64,000 nt of DNA from Halomonas sp. LBP4 (GTDB lineage: Bacteria > Pseudomonadota > Gammaproteobacteria > Pseudomonadales > Halomonadaceae): contig NZ_PDOG01000005.1 in the NCBI RefSeq assembly GCF_003202205.1, positions 185,393-249,392 of the forward strand, written 5' to 3'. The translations under genes were made by a program, and so were the position numbers. Shown here piece by piece: positions 43,825-52,580 of the stretch (within the stretch, counting starts at the first letter, position 1; the number at the start of each line of letters is the position of its first letter). The notes beneath the pieces were generated by a model, which had not been told where the DNA came from, ran no database searches, and saw only the letters and a program-made list of their open reading frames with translations.

Positions 43825-44306
43825 AGGCGAAGGACAAGGTGCATCAGGTCTACCCGGAGGCGACCTGTCTCCGCGAGACAGGCAGCTTCGCGTCAGGCAC
43901 CACCCGTTTCAAGGTCCTGCCGCGACCGAACGCACGCAAGGCACTTGCCATGGACAATCAAGAACGCAGGGCCTGGGCCAGTGCCTGGCGCGAGATCCAA
44001 CGGAAGGGGGAACCAATGTCACGTCCCGACAGCGAGGCACGAGTCAAAACCGCCACCGTGGGCCTGACCAAGCGCCAGCGCCAGATTGTCTCCCTGCTCG
44101 CCGAGGGACACACGGCGGAGCAATGCGCCGCTGCGCTTCATCGCTCGATCGGCACCATACGCCGCCACATCGTCCTTGCCTGCGAGCGGGTTTACGCCCG
44201 CAACACCACTCACCTGGTCGCCCTGGCCATCACTCATGGATGGGTGGTGCTTGAGCCAAGGGAAGATCCCTTGGAGGCGCCAGCCGTGGACAAGGCGGTG
44301 TCATAG
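43821..44306 (+). CDS. LuxR-type helix-turn-helix protein
   Basis: 161 residues. The C-terminus carries a GerE/LuxR HTH: LTKRQRQIVSLLAEGHTAEQCAAALHRSIGTIRRHI at about 80-115, then the HLVALAI helix. There is no receiver or autoinducer domain, only a basic N-terminal 75 residues, so it is a stand-alone DNA-binding regulator. It is translationally coupled to the preceding gene. Confidence 0.72.
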   Translation: MKAKDKVHQVYPEATCLRETGSFASGTTRFKVLPRPNARKALAMDNQERRAWASAWREIQRKGEPMSRPDSEARVKTATVGLTKRQRQIVSLLAEGHTAEQCAAALHRSIGTIRRHIVLACERVYARNTTHLVALAITHGWVVLEPREDPLEAPAVDKAVS

Positions 44307-44383
44307 GGATGCAGCGGGGTAGGGCGTAGGCCGGAGGAGGCACCGGCCTCTCTGATGCCTACGGACTGGAAGCGGTGGCCTCG

Positions 44384-44560
44384 ATGGATGAGTATGGCCT
44401 CGAGGGGAATCCCGACTACCTCGCCGAACGGGCCGACGATGCCGTGGCCAGCGGTGATATCGCCGAGCTCGGGGTCGTCGATCTGACGCTCAGGCTGGTG
44501 GCGGTGCGAGCCGTTCTCTGCCCCGAATACTCGCCGATCCCCGCCACTCTCTTATCCTGA
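44384..44560 (+). CDS. Truncated copy of the 43462 family
   Basis: About 58 codons from ATG 44384. The text AVASGDIAELGVVDLTLRLVAVRAVLCPE matches the C-terminal block of the 43462 product at most positions. The N-terminal half of the family is missing and no good ribosome site is visible, so it may be a decayed duplicate. The rest of 44307-44610 holds a GGCCGG/CCGGCC hairpin (about 44329-44350) and nothing else. Confidence 0.4.
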   Translation: MDEYGLEGNPDYLAERADDAVASGDIAELGVVDLTLRLVAVRAVLCPEYSPIPATLLS

Positions 44561-44610
44561 CACTCGCCACCCTGGTGGCCTGCCGACAACACCTCAACGG
44601 AGGGCCCCAG

Positions 44611-45282
44611 ATGCCCGAGAATGCCGGAGACGCCCTGACCTCGACGCTGCGCACCCCCAGGCTCCCCGACGCGGTCGCCAAGCATCTGGCGGCCTGCCGG
44701 AAGGGGCTCGCCGACTCGGGCGCCCTGATGGAGATACCCGCCCTCAAGTGGATCGCCATCGCCGACACCGGGCTCAGGAGCTATCGCGACCAGCTGCTCG
44801 TCCACAAGCTGCTGCGTTTCTTCCATGAGCTGCGCGACATCCCGGCAAACGAGCGCGAGGCCTTCAGCGCACAGCTGGACCACGATCCGGCCGTGCGTGA
44901 CCGCATCGGGGAGCAACTTTTCCTGCTGATCGATCGCCACGATGACATGGACAAGCCCTCGCTGCTGGGGCTGGCCTGGCGGGACTACATCCGCGGAAAG
45001 GTCACCCTGGATCAGTTCGAACGCCTGGCCCGGGCGATCGACCGGGTCCACCTGCCCCACATTGCCCACCTTGAGAGCTTGGGCATGGGCACCAGCAAGC
45101 CCAGCCGCGAGGAGGCCGCTGTCCTCACGGACCTGCTCCAGGCGGGACTGATCTACCCCGCGTCAGTCACCCGTCAGTTGGCGGATGAACTCGACTCCCG
45201 GCCCAGTGACGCCTATCACCGCACGGACATTGCCCATGTTCTGTTCACGCTCTATGCCGAACACCGGGGAGAGCCAGCATGA
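44611..45282 (+). CDS. Hypothetical helical protein
   Basis: 223 residues, starting at ATG 44611 after GGAGGG. It is soluble and nearly all helical, with many Leu/Arg-rich segments. The stop overlaps the next start (ATGA). No family is recognised. Confidence 0.6.
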   Translation: MPENAGDALTSTLRTPRLPDAVAKHLAACRKGLADSGALMEIPALKWIAIADTGLRSYRDQLLVHKLLRFFHELRDIPANEREAFSAQLDHDPAVRDRIGEQLFLLIDRHDDMDKPSLLGLAWRDYIRGKVTLDQFERLARAIDRVHLPHIAHLESLGMGTSKPSREEAAVLTDLLQAGLIYPASVTRQLADELDSRPSDAYHRTDIAHVLFTLYAEHRGEPA

Positions 45283-46385
45283 CGTCCTGTGCCTACCTGT
45301 ACCTGGCGGTTCCCCAGCGCGACGAGCGGTTCAAGATAGGCCGCTCAGTGGCGCCCGCCAGCCGATTCCAGGCCCTGGGCCTCGACGCGCTGGACCTGGA
45401 GCGCACCCGGGTACTGACGGGCACGGCGGGCCATATCGCCAAGGCCGAGTCGGTCCTGCACTTCATGCTCGAGTCGTGGCGATCCCCACATCCCCACGGG
45501 GGCGATGGGCACACCGAATGGTTTTCCCACGAGGCGCTGACCACGGCCACGGACTACGTGACGGATCTGGCGCGTCGTGACGACAGGTTTGCCCTGGCCG
45601 ACCCCTGCGAGCTGTTGCACCCCCCATGCCCTGCGCCGGCGTCACGCCGCGACACCAAGGCCTCCGCCAGGGCGCAGTTTTTGGAAGGGGTCAACGACCG
45701 TGCCCGCGAGCTCCCCCGGGAACTGGCCGGCATGAGAGGGCACCTCGAGCGGTTCTGTGGGGCCGCCCGTGGAGTCATCGACAGGCCCGAGGAAGGCGAG
45801 GCCCTCCTGTGCTACGACGGCCTCAGCAGCGAGGCGCTCCAGGCGATGTCGTCGATCACCACCGAGGCCACCGTACGTGGCGAGAGCCAGATCTTGCTGC
45901 CGGACATGTGCGTCTCCGTGATCGCCTGTGGGCGGTCGTGCTACAACGACGGGCATGGCATGGGCATTCAGGCCATTGACTACGGTGAGCTACCGCGACT
46001 GCTCTCGGGACTGGCGGTCTATCGCGACGAGCCCGGTATCGATGTTCTCCAGCTGGATGCCGCCATCTCAACCTTGCAGCAGACGCAAGACGCGATGGAT
46101 CGGCTCATCGGGGCGCTGCCCCAGGATGCCCGCCGGCTGGAGGGACACGTTCGAGGCACACTGTCGCGCCTTCGAGGCGACAATCTGATCCCCGCGGCGT
46201 ACTGCTGCCGGCACACCAAGGCGGCTAGGCTGTCATCAGAGGATGTAGACGCTGTGAGGCTGGACATGATCGACACCCTGTTGCGTGGACTGGTGCTGTT
46301 CTCACCGGCACTCTTCCTGGGCCTGCCACTGGCCCTGTGGGCACGCCGTCACCGGCGCACGGCCCGCAAGCCCCCCGCCGACTGA
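45279..46385 (+). CDS. GIY-YIG/MUG113-like protein with C-terminal membrane anchor
   Basis: 368 residues. The N-terminal 100 resemble the T5orf172/MUG113 branch of GIY-YIG nucleases: AYLYLAVPQRDERFKIGRSVAPASRF, AESVLHFML, and TEWFSHEAL. The central part is helical. A transmembrane helix at about residues 335-355 (LVLFSPALFLGLPLALWA) is followed by a basic tail. A nuclease-like domain fixed to the membrane is unusual. It might act on DNA during entry or at the envelope. Confidence 0.65.
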   Translation: MTSCAYLYLAVPQRDERFKIGRSVAPASRFQALGLDALDLERTRVLTGTAGHIAKAESVLHFMLESWRSPHPHGGDGHTEWFSHEALTTATDYVTDLARRDDRFALADPCELLHPPCPAPASRRDTKASARAQFLEGVNDRARELPRELAGMRGHLERFCGAARGVIDRPEEGEALLCYDGLSSEALQAMSSITTEATVRGESQILLPDMCVSVIACGRSCYNDGHGMGIQAIDYGELPRLLSGLAVYRDEPGIDVLQLDAAISTLQQTQDAMDRLIGALPQDARRLEGHVRGTLSRLRGDNLIPAAYCCRHTKAARLSSEDVDAVRLDMIDTLLRGLVLFSPALFLGLPLALWARRHRRTARKPPAD

Positions 46386-46710
46386 CCGTCGGCCATTCGC
46401 GGTGTCTCTCCCGGGGCACTGCCAACATGCGGTACCGACAGGACACTGTATCCGCCACCCCCGTTGCGTCTTTCGCCGGCCATGAGACCTTGGACGTGTT
46501 CCCCCTCACCGCCAGCGGAGACACGCCATGACCAGCAAGCCCCGGCTCATTCCCAGCCACCAGATCGACGATCAGGTGGTGATCCCCGGCCTGCGCCAGC
46601 AACTGGACATGCTGGGCGGCGCCGAGACCATCGCCAACGATGAGGCCAAGGGCCGCTTCTTCGCGGCGGAGGAGATCGACCTGTCGAGCTACGAGGCCAT
46701 CGTCGTCTGC

Positions 46711-48023
46711 TTGACTGCTCCCCTCCCTGAAGGGAGGGGATTCCCAATTCACCGAGAACCGGACATGGAGACTTGCCCCATGCCGCTTACATTCTCTCCA
46801 AGGGCTAACACCGCCAGCCCGGCGGCTTTGATGTTGACCGCGGCGTTGATGTCGCGGTCGTGGCTCTCTGCGCATTCCGGGCACTCCCACTCACGAACCT
46901 GCAGCGGTAGCGCGTCCACGACGTGGCCGCAGCCGGAGCAGCGTTTGCTGGAGGGGTACCACTGGTCGATGGCCGACAGTCGCCGGCCCGCCCACTCAGC
47001 CTTGTATTCCAGCTGTCGGACGAATTCACCCCAGCCGGCATCACTGATCGACTTGGCCAGGGTAGGGTTGCGCAGCATGTTCTTCACCTTGAGGGACTCG
47101 ACGCAGATCACTTGGTTCTCGTTAACGATCTGGCGGGACAGCTTGTGCAAGTTGTCCATCCGGCAATCGGAGATCTTGGCGTGAAGGCGCGCCACTTTCT
47201 GCCGGGCCTTGGCACGGTTCTTCGAGCCGAGTTTCTTCTTGCTCAGCCGACGCTGTGCCTTGACCAGACGGGTCGCGTATTTCGCCGTATGGCGGGGATT
47301 GCCGATTCGATGTCCGTTGCTGGTGACGAACAGGTCTTTCAAGCCGAGATCGATACCCACCATTTTCGGGGTAACGGGCAACGTCTCGGGGTCGAACTCA
47401 CACAGGCAGCTGACGAAGTAGCGGCCTGCCGAGTCCTTGGAAACGGTGACGGTTGTCGGATCGCTGGGCAGTTCCCGGCTCCAACGGATCGCCAGCGGCT
47501 CCTTGCTTTTGGCCAGGAACAGCTGACCGTCTCGATACTTGAACGCCGAGCGAGTGAACTCCGCCGACTGGCGGTGTCGCTTGCTCTTGAAGTTCGGGTA
47601 GCGGGCACGGCCCTCGAAGAAGTTCTTGAAGGCGGTCTGCTGGTGGCGAAGGCACTGCTGAAGCGGGACCGAGCTGACCTCGTTGAGGAAGGCCGTCTCG
47701 GCGCCCTTCTTCAATCGGGAAAGCTCGGCATTCGCCTCCACGTAGCCGATCTTCTCTCGGCGTTCGTAGAACGCATCGGTGCGGTAACGCAGCACCGCGT
47801 TGTAGACGAAACGCACACACCCAAACGTCCTGGCCAGGAGTTGCTCCTGTTCAGGCGTTGGGTAGAAGCGGCACTTGTAGGCGCGTTTCGTCATGCCTTA
47901 CAAAATACACCGAAAACTGTAAGATAGCAACCGCCTGAGAAGGAGGCAGCGAGAACAGGGTCGTCCTTGCGGACGACGCGCTATCCCTCCTCGCACTAGA
48001 AGTGCGAGGTATCTCGCGCAAAT
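46711..48023 (-). mobile_element. IS200/IS605-superfamily element carrying only tnpB (IS1341 type)
   Basis: The ends are fixed by the uninterrupted gene: 1313 bp lie between GTCTGC (46710) and CTGATGAGC (48024) without a target duplication, as for Y1-transposed elements. Subterminal hairpins are seen at both ends: CCCCTCCC/GGGAGGGG (46720-46739) after tnpB and CCTCGCAC/GTGCGAGG (about 47991-48009) before it. No tnpA is present, so mobility would need one supplied elsewhere. Confidence 0.85.
46749..47894 (-). CDS. tnpB: RNA-guided nuclease TnpB
   Basis: 381 residues. The RuvC triad is complete: D182 in GIDLGLKD, E266 in VICVESLKV and D348 in HDRDINAA. A zinc ribbon lies between E266 and D348 (C319xxC322, C338xxC341). 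TnpB proteins of this group use an RNA from the element's end to cut DNA at the excised donor site and promote retention of the element. All catalytic residues are intact, so it is likely active. The guide RNA would come from the 3' end, at 46711-46850. Confidence 0.92.
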   Translation of the reverse strand: MTKRAYKCRFYPTPEQEQLLARTFGCVRFVYNAVLRYRTDAFYERREKIGYVEANAELSRLKKGAETAFLNEVSSVPLQQCLRHQQTAFKNFFEGRARYPNFKSKRHRQSAEFTRSAFKYRDGQLFLAKSKEPLAIRWSRELPSDPTTVTVSKDSAGRYFVSCLCEFDPETLPVTPKMVGIDLGLKDLFVTSNGHRIGNPRHTAKYATRLVKAQRRLSKKKLGSKNRAKARQKVARLHAKISDCRMDNLHKLSRQIVNENQVICVESLKVKNMLRNPTLAKSISDAGWGEFVRQLEYKAEWAGRRLSAIDQWYPSSKRCSGCGHVVDALPLQVREWECPECAESHDRDINAAVNIKAAGLAVLALGENVSGMGQVSMSGSR

Positions 48024-49170
48024 CTGATGAGCGGCGGCAAGGACTCGATCGCCTGCCTCCTGCATCTGATCGAGCAGGGCGTCGACATGCGCAAGGTCGA
48101 GCTCTGGCACCACGATGTCGACGGTCGCGAGGGCAGCACCCTGATGGACTGGTCGTTCATGGCTGACTTCAATCGCCAACTGGCGCATGCCTTCGAGGTG
48201 CCGCTCTATTTCAGTTGGCTCAAGCACGGCTTCGAGGGGGAAATGCTCAAGCAGGACGGCTACAGCCATCCCCAGTGCGTCGAAACGCCCGACGGCCTGC
48301 TCACCCTGGAGCGCGACACCCGTCGCAGCAAGCCGGCCACCCGCCTGCGCTTCCCCCAGGTCAGCGCCAGCCTTCAGACCAGGTGGTGTTCCGCACTCAA
48401 GATCGATCTGGGTCGCCGGGCCCTGAACAACCAATCGCGTTTCCTGGGTACCAAGACCCTGTTCATCACCGGCGAGCGTCGGGAAGAGAGCGCCAACCGC
48501 GCCCGCTATTTCCAGCTGGAGCGACATGCCAGCGACACCCGCTTTGGTCGCAAGGCTCGCCTTGTCGACGCCTGGCGGCCGGTCCTTGACTGGGACGAGA
48601 GCCGCGTGTGGGAAACCCTCGAGCGCCATGGCGTGCTGGCGCCGGTACCGTACCGCCTGGGCTGGTCACGCAGTTCATGTCAGTCGTGTGTGTTCAACAG
48701 CGACACGATCTGGGCCACCATCGCCCACTACTTCCCCGAGAAGGCCCAGCGCATCGCCGACTACGAGCAGCAGTTCGGTACCACCATCAGCCGCGACAAG
48801 CTCACCGTGCTCGAGCGGGCCCGCCGCTCACGCCCCTTCGAGATCGAGGACCTCGCCGCCCTCGAGCAGGCCACCCGGCCCGACTACACCCTCCCGGTGT
48901 TCGCCGCGCCCGGCACCCCCTGGGTATTGCCTGCGGGCGCCTTCCGCAGCGAAGGCTGCGGCGCCTCCTAGCCACCGGCGTCGCCCGGGTCATTGCCCGG
49001 GCCATTCGTCACTCCGCCCTGTCATCCGCAGGGCGCTTTCTTTCGCGCAGCGTTTTTCTAAGTCGTGCCCCTCAAGAGTAATTCCAGACTGATCGTCGGG
49101 GGGGAGGGGAGCCGTAGGCTTGTCCCAGACCCCACCGCTGGCGCCAGCCCCAGCCCACCCAGGAGCCCAC

Positions 49171-49380
49171 ATGTCGACCTGCCGCATCCCCGAGCCCCGC
49201 GCCGACCGCATCATCAGCGACTACCGCAGCCTCTACGCCAAGGCCAACGGCCAGCCACCGCGCCTCACCCGTCGCGGTGACCGCATCATCGTCAACGACG
49301 GCGTCGGCTACCCCCTGGGCGCCCTGGTCACCATGACCAACAACCTGCGTTGGCGCCTGACCGGGGAGCTCAGCTGGTAG
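49171..49380 (+). CDS. Small hypothetical protein, related to the 59739 product
   Basis: 69 residues from ATG 49171. The pattern YRSLYAKANGQPPRLTRRGDRIIV, then a GYPLGAL turn and a Leu-rich helix matches the layout of the 59739 product (YRDAYMAAMGTEPTIIEGRGGWYTV, then GVGRRRLHQL), so both belong to one small family. The region from 48972 to 49170 holds nothing else I can identify. Confidence 0.5.
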   Translation: MSTCRIPEPRADRIISDYRSLYAKANGQPPRLTRRGDRIIVNDGVGYPLGALVTMTNNLRWRLTGELSW

Positions 49381-49428
49381 GAGCGTGGCGTTCCTTCGCA
49401 ACAGTGACGTTACGCCCTTGCGCAGAAG

Positions 49429-49481
49429 GTCCCTCAAGGGCATGTCCCGACCGGAGTCCTTCCTGGGCACGCCCCTACCAT
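49429..49481 (+). promoter_or_regulatory. Dyad promoter of the 49527 gene
   Basis: GTCCCTCAAGGGC (49429-49441; four-base centre) lies about 41 bases before TACCAT at 49476, the same -10 as at traF. A second candidate -10 is TAGGCC at 49481. The ATG is 46 bases downstream. Confidence 0.5.
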
Positions 49482-49526
49482 AGGCCGGGCAGTACCCATC
49501 CAACCGAAGCCCCAAGGAACCAGAAG

Positions 49527-49892
49527 ATGACCACGGACAACACCACCGCCCCGACACCCGCTGCCGCCACCTCCGATGGCATGTGCAAGGCCGTCTATCT
49601 CCTCTACCTCGCCGGCCTGTTCACCGGCATCACCGCACTGATCGGCGTGGTGATCGCCTACCTCAACCGCAACGACGCACCCGAGTGGCTGCGCTCTCAC
49701 TACCAGTTCCAGATCCGCACCTTCTGGATGGGCCTGCTGTTCCTGGCGGTGGGCTCCCTGCTGTCCATGGTCATTATCGGCTTCCTGGTGCTGCTGTTCT
49801 GGGCGGTCTGGCTGGTGATCCGCGTCATCAAGGGCTGGAAGGCCCTGGCCCAGCAGCAGGCACACCCGAACCCCACCGGCTGGATGTTCTGA
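49527..49892 (+). CDS. DUF4870-like membrane protein
   Basis: 121 residues, AAGGAAC before the ATG. After a Thr/Ala-rich tail come three helices (about residues 22-45, 66-88 and 90-105) with the YLLYLAGLFTG and AVWLVIRVIKGWKAL segments characteristic of DUF4870/Tic20-like small membrane proteins. Function unknown. Confidence 0.75.
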   Translation: MTTDNTTAPTPAAATSDGMCKAVYLLYLAGLFTGITALIGVVIAYLNRNDAPEWLRSHYQFQIRTFWMGLLFLAVGSLLSMVIIGFLVLLFWAVWLVIRVIKGWKALAQQQAHPNPTGWMF

Positions 49893-49958
49893 CGTTACCG
49901 TGACCTAGCCCATTCCCCGCCGACAGAGCACCCCGCTGGCGGTGGTCTTGTTTGCCCC

Positions 49959-49986
49959 CTTGCATCCTCAGCCAGATCGCTACGCT
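49959..49986 (+). promoter_or_regulatory. Promoter of the type IV CRISPR operon
   Basis: CTTGCA at 49959, 16 bases, TACGCT at 49981, 52 bases before the csf2 start. It has the element's common form but no clear dyad (only CCCCGCTGG at 49931-49939), so the operon may not depend on the activator. Confidence 0.6.
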
Positions 49987-50037
49987 GGCCCAGCGCTGGC
50001 ACGATCTGGCGCGAGCCTTTCACCCGAGGAGACTTCC

Positions 50038-51096
50038 GTGACCGATACCTATGCCTACACCCTCCGCGGGCACCTCACTGCGCAGAGCCCGATCTCGGTC
50101 AACTACATTGGCCTGGATGGCGCCTTGCCGAGCACCCCGCACGGCCAGGTGTTCCTGAACGGCGGCACCCTGCGCGGGCCGCTGCGCAAGAGCGCCCTGA
50201 ACGTGGTGCTGCGCGAGACCGCCAAGGACACCGGCATGCCGCTGTCGCAGATGTACATGCTGGGGCAGGGCGTGGATACCACCCGCGAGGTGAACACAGA
50301 GGACACCGGCAAGAGCCACGACCCTATGGCCGAGAAGCGCCTGCGCGAACTCAACCCGCTGCTCAACCTGATGGGGCGCTGGAAGCTCGCCGGTCGCCTC
50401 GAGGTCCAACCGCTGCTGACCCCGGCAACCAACGTGGTCACCGCCGGGCAGGGCGTTCGCCACGACCAGTTCGAGCGCGACCCCGAGCTCGTTGACTGGC
50501 TCGACGACGCCGAGCGCGACCGCCTGCTCCAGACGCTGGCCAGCAGCCGCGCCAGCATGGACGACATCAAGGTGGTCCGCGAGCAGGTCAACGAGTTGAA
50601 GAAGGCCTACCGCAAGGCCGCTGACGATCCCGACGACCGCAAGCGCATCAGCCAGCAGCTCGCCGACCTGGATGCCCGTGAGAAAGCCATCAAGGAAGCA
50701 CGAGAGGGCGGTACCGAGTCTCTCAAGCACCCGCTGGCCGGGCATGAGTCGATCGCCCCGGGGAGCGAGCTGAGCTGCACCCTGCGCATCAACGGCGGCA
50801 ACGCCGTGGACCTGGGGCTGCTTCTGCACAGCCTGGCCGACTTCTCGATCACCCCGCACCTTGGCGGTCACCGCGCCGGCGGCTTCGGCGCCGTCTCCGG
50901 CCAGTGGACGGTGTACCGGCGTGCCAGCGGCGAGCTCAAGGCCGAACCCATCGGCGAGGTCACCCTCGACGACCTGGGCTTCCAGATGGAGGGCGAATCG
51001 CTCACCGAGGCCTGGGACGCGTTCGTCGCGGCGCTCCCCGACATGGACCTGTCCGTCTATCTGCTCAGCCAGGCCCGTCAACGCCAGGAGGCATGA
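50038..51096 (+). CDS. csf2: Type IV-A CRISPR backbone protein Csf2 (Cas7)
   Basis: 352 residues from GTG 50038 after GAGGAGA. It has the Cas7-like RAMP fold: an early Gly-rich strand (TLRGPLRKSALNVVL), a mid-protein helical insert (about 150-235) and the C-terminal GGHRAGGFGAVSGQW loop typical of RAMP proteins. Csf2 polymerises along the crRNA to form the complex backbone. It is the first of four tightly linked csf genes. Confidence 0.88.
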   Translation: MTDTYAYTLRGHLTAQSPISVNYIGLDGALPSTPHGQVFLNGGTLRGPLRKSALNVVLRETAKDTGMPLSQMYMLGQGVDTTREVNTEDTGKSHDPMAEKRLRELNPLLNLMGRWKLAGRLEVQPLLTPATNVVTAGQGVRHDQFERDPELVDWLDDAERDRLLQTLASSRASMDDIKVVREQVNELKKAYRKAADDPDDRKRISQQLADLDAREKAIKEAREGGTESLKHPLAGHESIAPGSELSCTLRINGGNAVDLGLLLHSLADFSITPHLGGHRAGGFGAVSGQWTVYRRASGELKAEPIGEVTLDDLGFQMEGESLTEAWDAFVAALPDMDLSVYLLSQARQRQEA

Positions 51097-51099
51097 CCC

Positions 51100-51744
51100 A
51101 TGGCCACTGCGTTTCAACTCCGCCTGCGGCTGCACACGCCGGTGATCCTGCCGGTGGTCACCCCCCGGCTCGACACTCTGCTGGCCGAAGCCGTGCGGCA
51201 TCAGCGGCTGGACTGGGCCGCGCCGGTGGACGACCTGCCGCTGACCTGGGATGACCAGCGCGGCGGCTACCGGGGCTCCCAGGCCGTTTTCGGCATCACC
51301 GCCCAGCACGGGCTCGTCGGCCAGGTGGTCAAGCTCCCCTCGAGCGTGACTCGCCTGCCGGCTCATGCCGCGACGCGTCGGAACAAGCCGATCAAGAACA
51401 TCAAGATCGATGGCTCGGGTACGGCGCCCAAGCTGACCACCCACCACGGCTACCTCAGCCCGTACCTGATGTTCTATGGCGAGGGTGACCCGGAACAGTG
51501 CCTCAAGCTGTTGAGCCTGATCCATCACGTCGGCAAGGAGCACGCCCGGGGGCAAGGACACTTCACCATCGAGGCCGTGGAGCCTGATACCGACGAAGGC
51601 TGGCGGATGCGTCCCTGGCGATCCGCCGAGGACCATGCGTCAGACCGCTATAGCGCCGTTCCTGACACGCTGCGGATGGGACTCACCGGCGCCGACGAGC
51701 CGGTCTACCGCCCCCCTCGGGTTCTCAAGGAGGTGCTGGCATGA
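51100..51744 (+). CDS. csf3: Type IV-A CRISPR protein Csf3 (Cas5)
   Basis: 214 residues, RAMP-type. The N-terminal strand FQLRLRLHTPVIL and the C-terminal Gly-rich GKEHARGQGHFTIEAV match Cas5-like Csf3, which caps the 5' end of the crRNA in the complex. It starts three bases after csf2 and overlaps csf1 (ATGA). Confidence 0.88.
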   Translation: MATAFQLRLRLHTPVILPVVTPRLDTLLAEAVRHQRLDWAAPVDDLPLTWDDQRGGYRGSQAVFGITAQHGLVGQVVKLPSSVTRLPAHAATRRNKPIKNIKIDGSGTAPKLTTHHGYLSPYLMFYGEGDPEQCLKLLSLIHHVGKEHARGQGHFTIEAVEPDTDEGWRMRPWRSAEDHASDRYSAVPDTLRMGLTGADEPVYRPPRVLKEVLA

Positions 51745-52580
51745 GCCGCGGTTACGCACTGCTCCATCAGGCCACCACGGGGCTCCGTGACCCCGCCATG
51801 ATGGACACTTTCACCCCCACGACGGTGTCCTGCGCCTGCTGCCGGCGAGCCTGGGACGAGGTCGAGGACCCCGGGCTGGCCATGGAGTACCAATACGGCG
51901 CCGGCTACGCCTTCGAGTCCGTCTGCACGACCTGCTACACGCCCCGGATTCCCGCCACCGCCATGCTGGGTGTCGAGAAGCTGGCGCGGGGCGGGAATCC
52001 TGACGGAGGGAAGCTGGGGATGCTGGCCGGCTCCGGCGGCGTCATTACCCCGGCGGGTGAGCTGGATCTGGCGCTGCCCCAGGGCTGGATCGACAAGTTT
52101 CAGGACGGTGAGTTGGGCCGCCTGGGACGCCTGCATCGCTGTGGCGCCATGGCCCTGCTGCTGAAGCTGCACAGCGCCGGAGCGCTGGCGGACAGCCATA
52201 AGGGCTTCGTGTTCATCGAGAACTGGGGCCGCAAGGCCGACACCCTGATGGGCCAGTGGCGGGCATCGTTCTCCTTGTCGGAGGTGTGGTGCCTCAGTGA
52301 CCAGGGCGCCGAGCCCCTGGATCTCGCCGCCATGATCGATGTCGCTCGCCTCGTGCACGCCCAGGGGCTGGCGAAGAAGGCCGTGACCCCCGCCTTCTGG
52401 CGGCCCATCGTCCAGGCCGCTCAGGGTCGGCGTCATGACGCGTCACTGCAGAAGTGGACGGAGGCGCTCGACGATCCCATGACCGTGCTGGCCGCGCTGC
52501 CCGTTGATCCCCATAGCCGCATGCGCCTGACCCCGGTCATGCGCGAACTCATTCCACTGATCGAGGAGGGTGCCCTGTGA
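51741..52580 (+). CDS. csf1: Type IV-A CRISPR large subunit Csf1
   Basis: 279 residues. The hallmark zinc finger is present: Cys at 31 and 34 (CACC) and at 62 and 65 (CTTC). The remainder is helical, like the small Cas8-like Csf1. It would help recognise target DNA within the crRNA complex. The frame overlaps csf3 and the cas6 gene by four bases each. Confidence 0.85.
   Translation: MSRGYALLHQATTGLRDPAMMDTFTPTTVSCACCRRAWDEVEDPGLAMEYQYGAGYAFESVCTTCYTPRIPATAMLGVEKLARGGNPDGGKLGMLAGSGGVITPAGELDLALPQGWIDKFQDGELGRLGRLHRCGAMALLLKLHSAGALADSHKGFVFIENWGRKADTLMGQWRASFSLSEVWCLSDQGAEPLDLAAMIDVARLVHAQGLAKKAVTPAFWRPIVQAAQGRRHDASLQKWTEALDDPMTVLAALPVDPHSRMRLTPVMRELIPLIEEGAL

Larger units (their letters stand above)
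46528..48971 (+). pseudogene. PAPS-reductase-family gene split by a TnpB element
   Basis: The 5' part (46528-46710) encodes 61 residues ending ...YEAIVVC. The 3' part (48024-48971) resumes in frame with LMSGGKDSIACLL and runs to GCGAS. Removing 46711-48023 restores a 376-residue protein of the PP-loop/PAPS reductase (CysH/DndC-like) family, whose SGGKDS pyrophosphate-binding loop lies right at the join. A Cys-containing tail (SSCQSCVF) would fit a metal- or thiol-dependent variant. The insertion separates the first 61 residues from the catalytic loop. The 3' part could be translated alone from ATG 48027. Confidence 0.88.

Noticed and set aside
50020..51636. A 538-codon minus-strand open frame across csf2 and csf3
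   Set aside because: Antisense shadow of two recognised CRISPR genes that overlap in the usual csf order.
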